64,000 nt of DNA from Diprion similis. Lineage: Eukaryota; Arthropoda; Insecta; Hymenoptera; Diprionidae. Positions 58,430 to 64,000 of the stretch are shown here, piece after piece; position 1 is the first letter of the stretch; each line of letters begins with the position of its first letter. Position numbers and translations under genes: made by a program. The stretch covers positions 1,000,501-1,064,500 of the forward strand of contig NC_060117.1 of assembly GCF_021155765.1 (NCBI RefSeq), written 5' to 3'. A model generated the notes under the pieces. That model had not been told where the DNA came from and did no database searches. It was given only the letters and a program-made list of their open reading frames with translations.

Positions 58430-61400
58430 GAAAGACCTCCTTAGCTCAGATGTTCTCCTGATACCAGGAGCAAGTTTCGGCTAAAATTTCTCCGATTCGC
58501 TTAATTCTAAGTGGCTGTAGCATGTAAGCAAGTGATCACATGCCCTTTCTAGCAAGCAGGCATGAATCAAAGCACACAGCATCGACGTCATAAGCAGTCA
58601 ATCAAGCAGTCCCTGGTTTTGGAAGACCTCCTCGGCTCAGATGTTCTCCTGATACCAGGAGCAATTTTCGGCTAAAATTTCTCCGATTCGCTTAATTCTA
58701 AGTGGCTGTAGCATGTAAGCAAGCGATCACATGCCCTCTCTAGCAAGCAGGCATGAATCAAAGCACACAGCATCGACGTCATAAGCAGTCAATCAAGCAG
58801 TCCCTGTTTTTGGAAGACCTCCTCGGCTCAGATGTTCTCCTGATACCAGGAGCAATTTTCGGCTGAAATTTCTCCGATTTGCTTAATTTTGAGTGGCTGT
58901 AGCATGTAAGCAAGCGATCACATGCCCTCTCTAGCAAGCAGGCATGAATCAAAGCACACAGCATCGACGTCATAAGCAGTCAATCAAGCAGTCCCTGTTT
59001 TTGGAAGACCTCCTCGGCTCAGATGTACTCCTGATACCAGGAGCAATTTTCGGCTGAAATTTCTCCGATTCGCTTAATTCTAAGTGGCTGTAGCATGTAA
59101 GCAAGCGATCACATGCCCTCTCTAGCAAGCAGGCATGAATCAAAGCACACAGCATCGACGTCATAAGCAGTCAATCAAGCAGTCCCTGTTTTTGGAAGAC
59201 CTCCTCGGCTCAGATGTTCTCCTGATACCAGGAGCAATTTTCGGCTGAAATTTCTCCGATTTGCTTAATTTTAAGTGGCTGTAGCATGTAAGCAAGCGAT
59301 CACATGCCCTCTCTAGCAAGCAGGCATGAATCAAAGCACACAGCATCGACGTCATAAGCAGTCAATCAAGCAGTCCCTGTTTTTGGAAGACCTCCTCGGC
59401 TCAGATGTTCTCCTGATACCAGGAGCAATTTTCGGCTGAAATTTCTCCGATTTGCTTAATTTTAAGTGGCTGTAGCATGTAAGCAAGCGATCACATGCCC
59501 TCTCTAGCAAGCAGGCATGAATCAAAGCACACAGCATCGACGTCATAAGCAGTCAATCAAGCAGTCCCTGTTTTTGGAAGACCTCCTCGGCTCAGATGTT
59601 CTCCTGATACCAGGAGCAATTTTCGGCTGAAATTTCTCCGATTTGCTTAATTTTGAGTGGCTGTAGCATGTAAGCAAGCGATCACATGCCCTCTCTAGCA
59701 AGCAGGCATGAATCAAAGCACACAGCATCGACGTCATAAGCAGTCAATCAAGCAGTCCCTGTTTTTGGAAGACCTCCTCGGCTCAGATGTTCTCCTGATA
59801 CCAGGAGCAATTTTCGGCTGAAATTTCTCCGATTTGCTTAATTTTAAGTGGCTGTAGCATGTAAGCAAGCGATCACATGCCCTCTCTAGCAAGCAGGCAT
59901 GAATCAAAGCACACAGCATCGACGTCATAAGCAGTCAATCAAGCAGTCCCTGTTTTTGGAAGACCTCCTCGGCTCAGATGTTCTCCTGATACCAGGAGCA
60001 ATTTTCGGCTGAAATTTCTCCGATTTGCTTAATTTTAAGTGGCTGTAGCATGTAAGCAAGCGATCACATGCCCTCTCTAGCAAGCAGGCATGAATCAAAG
60101 CACACAGCATCGACATCATAAGCAGTCAATCAAGCAGTCCCTGTTTTTGGAAGACCTCCTCGGCTCAGATGTTCTCCTGATACCAGGAGCAATTTTCGGC
60201 TGAAATTTCTCCGATTTACTTAATTTTGAGTGGCTGTAGCATGTAAGCAAGCGATCACATGCCCTCTCTAGCAAGCAGGCATGAATCAAAGCACACAGCA
60301 TCGACGTCATAAGCAGTCAATCAAGCAGTCCCTGTTTTTGGAAGACCTCCTCGGCTCAGATGTTCTCCTGATACCAGGAGCAATTTTCGGCTGAAATTTC
60401 TCCGATTTGCTTAATTTTAAGTGGCTGTAGCATGTAAGCAAGCGATCACATGCCCTCTCTAGCAAGCAGGCATGAATCAAAGCACACAGCATCGACATCA
60501 TAAGCAGTCAATCAAGCAGTCCCTGTTTTTGGAAGACCTCCTCGGCTCAGATGTTCTCCTGATACCAGGAGCAATTTTCGGCTGAAATTTCTCCGATTTA
60601 CTTAATTTTGAGTGGCTGTAGCATGTAAGCAAGCGATCACATGCCCTCTCTAGCAAGCAGGCATGAATCAAAGCACACAGCATCGACGTCATAAGCAGTC
60701 AATCAAGCAGTCCCTGTTTTTGGAAGACCTCCTCGGCTCAGATGTTCTCCTGATACCAGGAGCAATTTTCGGCTGAAATTTCTCCGATTTGCTTAATTTT
60801 AAGTGGCTGTAGCATGTAAGCAAGCGATCACATGCCCTCTCTAGCAAGCAGGCATGAATCAAAGCACACAGCATCGACATCATAAGCAGTCAATCAAGCA
60901 GTCCCTGTTTTTGGAAGACCTCCTCGGCTCAGATGTTCTCCTGATACCAGGAGCAATTTTCGGCTGAAATTTCTCCGATTTACTTAATTTTGAGTGGCTG
61001 TAGCATGTAAGCAAGCGATCACATGCCCTCTCTAGCAAGCAGGCATGAATCAAAGCACACAGCATCGACATCATAAGCAGTCAATCAAGCAGTCCCTGTT
61101 TCTGGAAGACCTCCTCGGCTCAGATGTTCTCCTGATACCAGGAGCAATTTTCGGCTGAAATTTCTCCGATTTACTTAATTTTGAGTGGCTGTAGCATGTA
61201 AGCAAGCGATCACATGCCCTCTCTAGCAAGCAGGCATGAATCAAAGCACACAGCATCGACGTCATAAGCAGTCAATCAAGCAGTCCCTGTTTTTGGAAGA
61301 CCTCCTCGGCTCAGATGTTCTCCTGATACCAGGAGCAATTGTCGGCTGAAATTTCTCCGATTTGCTTAATTTTGAGTGGCTGTAGCATGTAAGCAAGCGA

Positions 61401-61735
61401 TCACATGCCCTCTCTAGCAAGCAGGCATGAATCAAAGCACACAGCATCGACGTCATAAGCAGTCAATCAAGCAGTCCCTGTTTTTGGAAGACCTCCTCGG
61501 CTCAGATGTTCTCCTGATACCAGGAGCAATTGTCGGCTGAAATTTCTCCGATTTGCTTAATTTTGAGTGGCTGTAGCATGTAAGCAAGCGATCACATGCC
61601 CTCTCTAGCAAGCAGGCATGAATCAAAGCACACAGCATCGACGTCATAAGCAGTCAATCAAGCAGTCCCTGTTTTTGGAAGACCTCCTCGGCTCAGATGT
61701 TCTCCTGATACCAGGAGCAATTTTCGGCTGAATTC
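58430..61735. repeat. 191-bp satellite array (17 full copies plus a partial)
   Basis: Unit starts GGAAGACCTCCTCGGCTCAG and recurs every 191 bp from about 58430/58620 to 61676. Inside each unit are a perfect hairpin CTCCTGATACCAGGAG (6-bp stem, 4-base loop), an ACATGC/GCATGT pair around GTAGCATGTAAGCAAGCGATCACATGC-type sequence, and a CRE-like GACGTCAT or GACATCAT. Copies are nearly identical; edge copies are more diverged, as expected for unequal exchange. On the minus strand each unit has a 64-codon open frame whose TGA overlaps the next unit's ATG. Confidence 0.97.
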
Positions 61736-61759
61736 TTTCGATTCGCTTAATTGTAAGTG

Positions 61760-61860
61760 GGAGTTTTCAAACGACCTACTTGTCCAAGATGTTCTCCGGA
61801 TACCAGGAGCAGTTTTACGCTAAAGTTTCTCCGATTCGATTAATTCAAATTGGAAGTAAG
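61760..61860. repeat. degenerate edge copy of the 191-bp satellite
   Basis: AACGACCTACTTGTCCAAGATGTTCTCCGGATACCAGGAGCAG-type sequence followed by TTTCTCCGATTCGATTAATTC matches the first third of the unit with many substitutions and keeps most of the CTCC-GGAG hairpin. It marks the array boundary. Confidence 0.75.
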
Positions 61861-64000
61861 TGTAAGCACCGTTTGCAATGGTAAGTCCATTGTAAGTCAA
61901 GGATATACCTTGTAAAGGAAGGAATGAGATATGTTGTGGATAATTGAAACACAACCATTCATGATAATCAAATTTCAATTTATTTCTGTGATTAATTCAA
62001 CATATTCAATTCGTGTATTTTTATTAGTACTCCAAAGCTCATTTCACAAACTCCAGGTCATAATGTATGTTGTTTATATATAATATTATATATAATATAT
62101 ACGATACTATATTCAACTATAATACGTATTTCTTTATACATTATACAGTTACACATTTATGTATATACCATTATTACAGTTACTATTATTATATTTTACA
62201 TTTTCTAGATCCACGGATATTACATGTGTACGGTATAGTAATAACTGGCAGTGGAAGGCTATTCATAAATGTTGAATGAAAAAACAGGATTCGAAACCAA
62301 GTTCATGATAACAGCAATCAGAATAACATTGATATTAGTGATAATAATAATAGTAATAATGATAATAATAATCGCGATACCGCATTTGCAATTAAATAAA
62401 CGCAACTGATACACGATACAATGTAATTGTATAATAATTTAGGTACTGCAACCTCTCTGACCGCTGATTGACACATAATTTTACTGACAATCGACAGTTG
62501 TTCGAAATTGATTTAATCAATAATTAATAGTAATGGTAATGATAATAGTGACAAATACAATACTTATACGTAAATGTAATTAATAATTTGTTTTACTAGC
62601 TCCACTTCTTTGGCTTGTGGACTGACAGAGAGATATCATACCTCTGGATTCACTTTCAAATCTGTACACGCATGTATTTACGTTTTATCTAATACCTTCA
62701 TCATTCGATAATTCGAATCATCGTTTATTACAAGAAGAGATGAAAAATAGAAAAATGCACAGAGTAAAATATCTTCCTTTCTCTTACTATTCTTGTGTAA
62801 ATATAATCTTAATAAATTATTACCAAGAAATTAAAATATCCGACGTAATAATATTATAGGGCATCGGTAATGATAATATTATAATTAATAATAATGATAA
62901 TAGTAATGAAGTAGTGTTAAAATTATTAGTAACGTGAGGTCTGTACAAAAGTAATACAAGTATTATATGAAAATAAAATACATTTTATGACATAATACGA
63001 ATTACGAGATCCCAACTACAACCATACAATGGGCATACATGTACATACACGTCCAGCAACATATGTACACATATATTTATAGAGAGTTGGAGTTCAATTT
63101 GTGAGAGAGATGGAGACAGAGACAGAGAGAGAGAAAGAGAGAGATAGAAAATGATAAAGAAAAATGAGAAAATCGCTACATCTCGATTGAATAAATAAAT
63201 AATGTATAATAATAATAATATCAACAACAACTATAACGACAACCGGTGACGTACGATTATGATTTATTATAATACACGACTTATCTCTTTTTCCTACGCC
63301 ATATAGTAAAAAATAAAAAAATCAACGTAACGGGCGTTTTTCCGCCCCATATTTTGACTGCAGTCGTTTACTTTTGTATTTAATATAACTAAACCATATT
63401 ATGTATATGAATATACACAGACGCGCGAATAACTATGAGTAGCAAGAGTGGTGGTACAAGAATGATTAATAAACGCTATAGTATTATGTATTCGATTATA
63501 ATAGTGTGTGTGCATCATCATTGGGTATATATTTATATACATAGATATGTAGATAGTGTTCTGACGGTCATGTAAACACTGCGCACTTTTTCCATTATAT
63601 TATAATACATTCGTATAGAACAGGTATTTAACTGACTAGTATCGTTCGTTCATCACACGCCAATTTCTGGATTCTTTTAGTTTAAATTTTCTACATATTT
63701 CCGTTTCCTTCCGCGTTCTTTTTCTCACTCACTCTCTCCAACACTCTCAGTTCTCGTATTCGTCACTTTAAATTGCCACCTTCAACTGCATCTCGACAAC
63801 TGTACACGACAAAGAAATGTTGATATCAAAGTAAAAGATTACAGGAAATTATAAGTACACTTTGACGACTGCCCATTTCTTTACGTAAATGAATTATTTG
63901 ATCAACAGTAATAATAGTAATCATGATGATAATTTTCTAGTGAGACGAAAGAACAAAACGGACAGGAAACATAAGGCTAACAAAGAAGTGAAACCGAAAT
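61861..64000. other. AT-rich DNA with no recognisable gene
   Basis: Contains AAT/ATA microsatellites (about 62340-62372, 63207-63225) and a GA-rich tract near 63100-63146. No exon resembling a protein was found on either strand. It could be UTR or intron of a gene outside the window. Confidence 0.55.

Noticed and set aside
58779-61647. Fifteen near-identical 64-aa proteins as a gene family
   Set aside because: They are the same strand of a 191-bp satellite with no promoter, splice or family signal; called repeat.
58430-61735. Hammerhead ribozyme in the 191-bp satellite
   Set aside because: Looked for CTGATGA plus GAAA core with a cleavable triplet on both strands; only CTGATAC is present, so the catalytic core is absent.

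Overview
This is eukaryotic, almost certainly insect, nuclear DNA: AT-rich, full of microsatellites, with multi-exon genes bounded by GT-AG introns. A Fos-family kayak gene with several alternative first exons, and the types of repeat seen, fit a hymenopteran best. That assignment is inference, not proven from the window. I recognise six protein-coding genes and rebuilt their exons by hand; in each, exon phases match and the total length is divisible by three.

Layout. 1-5844: no gene seen (AT-rich, may hold 3' UTR). 5845-7546 (-): HAPSTR1/C16orf72 homologue, 5 exons, 241 aa. 10258-14965 (-): SNX8-type sorting nexin, 9 exons, 515 aa, with an EH-like N-terminus followed by PX and BAR domains. 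15.0-19.4 kb: intergenic region between SNX8 and kayak, which are head to head, ending in a kayak promoter with AP-1 and CRE sites. 19456-43560 (+): kayak (Fos), with three alternative coding first exons at 19.5, 25.3 and 40.5 kb joined to a shared bZIP body at 41965-43560. 46295-51875 (-): mitochondrial ribosome-recycling GTPase mRRF2/GFM2, 4 exons, 744 aa. Its third intron contains a complete opposite-strand three-exon gene (47016-48644) encoding a divergent CFAP20-domain protein. 52210-53045 (-): mitochondrial ribosomal protein mRpS18A (mL66), 4 exons, 160 aa.

53.6-62 kb is a repeat island. It holds a 312-bp satellite (about 8.5 good copies) interrupted by a truncated non-LTR retrotransposon, a five-copy 39-bp hairpin repeat, and a 191-bp satellite (17 full copies plus edges). 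61.9-64 kb shows no gene.

Biology. mRpS18A (large-subunit ribosomal protein) and mRRF2 (ribosome recycling) lie in tandem 334 bp apart and both serve mitochondrial translation. HAPSTR1 (nuclear stress response), SNX8 (endosome-to-Golgi sorting) and kayak (AP-1 transcription) are functionally unrelated neighbours. The least expected features are the nested CFAP20-like gene, the multi-promoter kayak locus with AP-1 sites in its own upstream DNA, and the hairpin-bearing tandem repeats.
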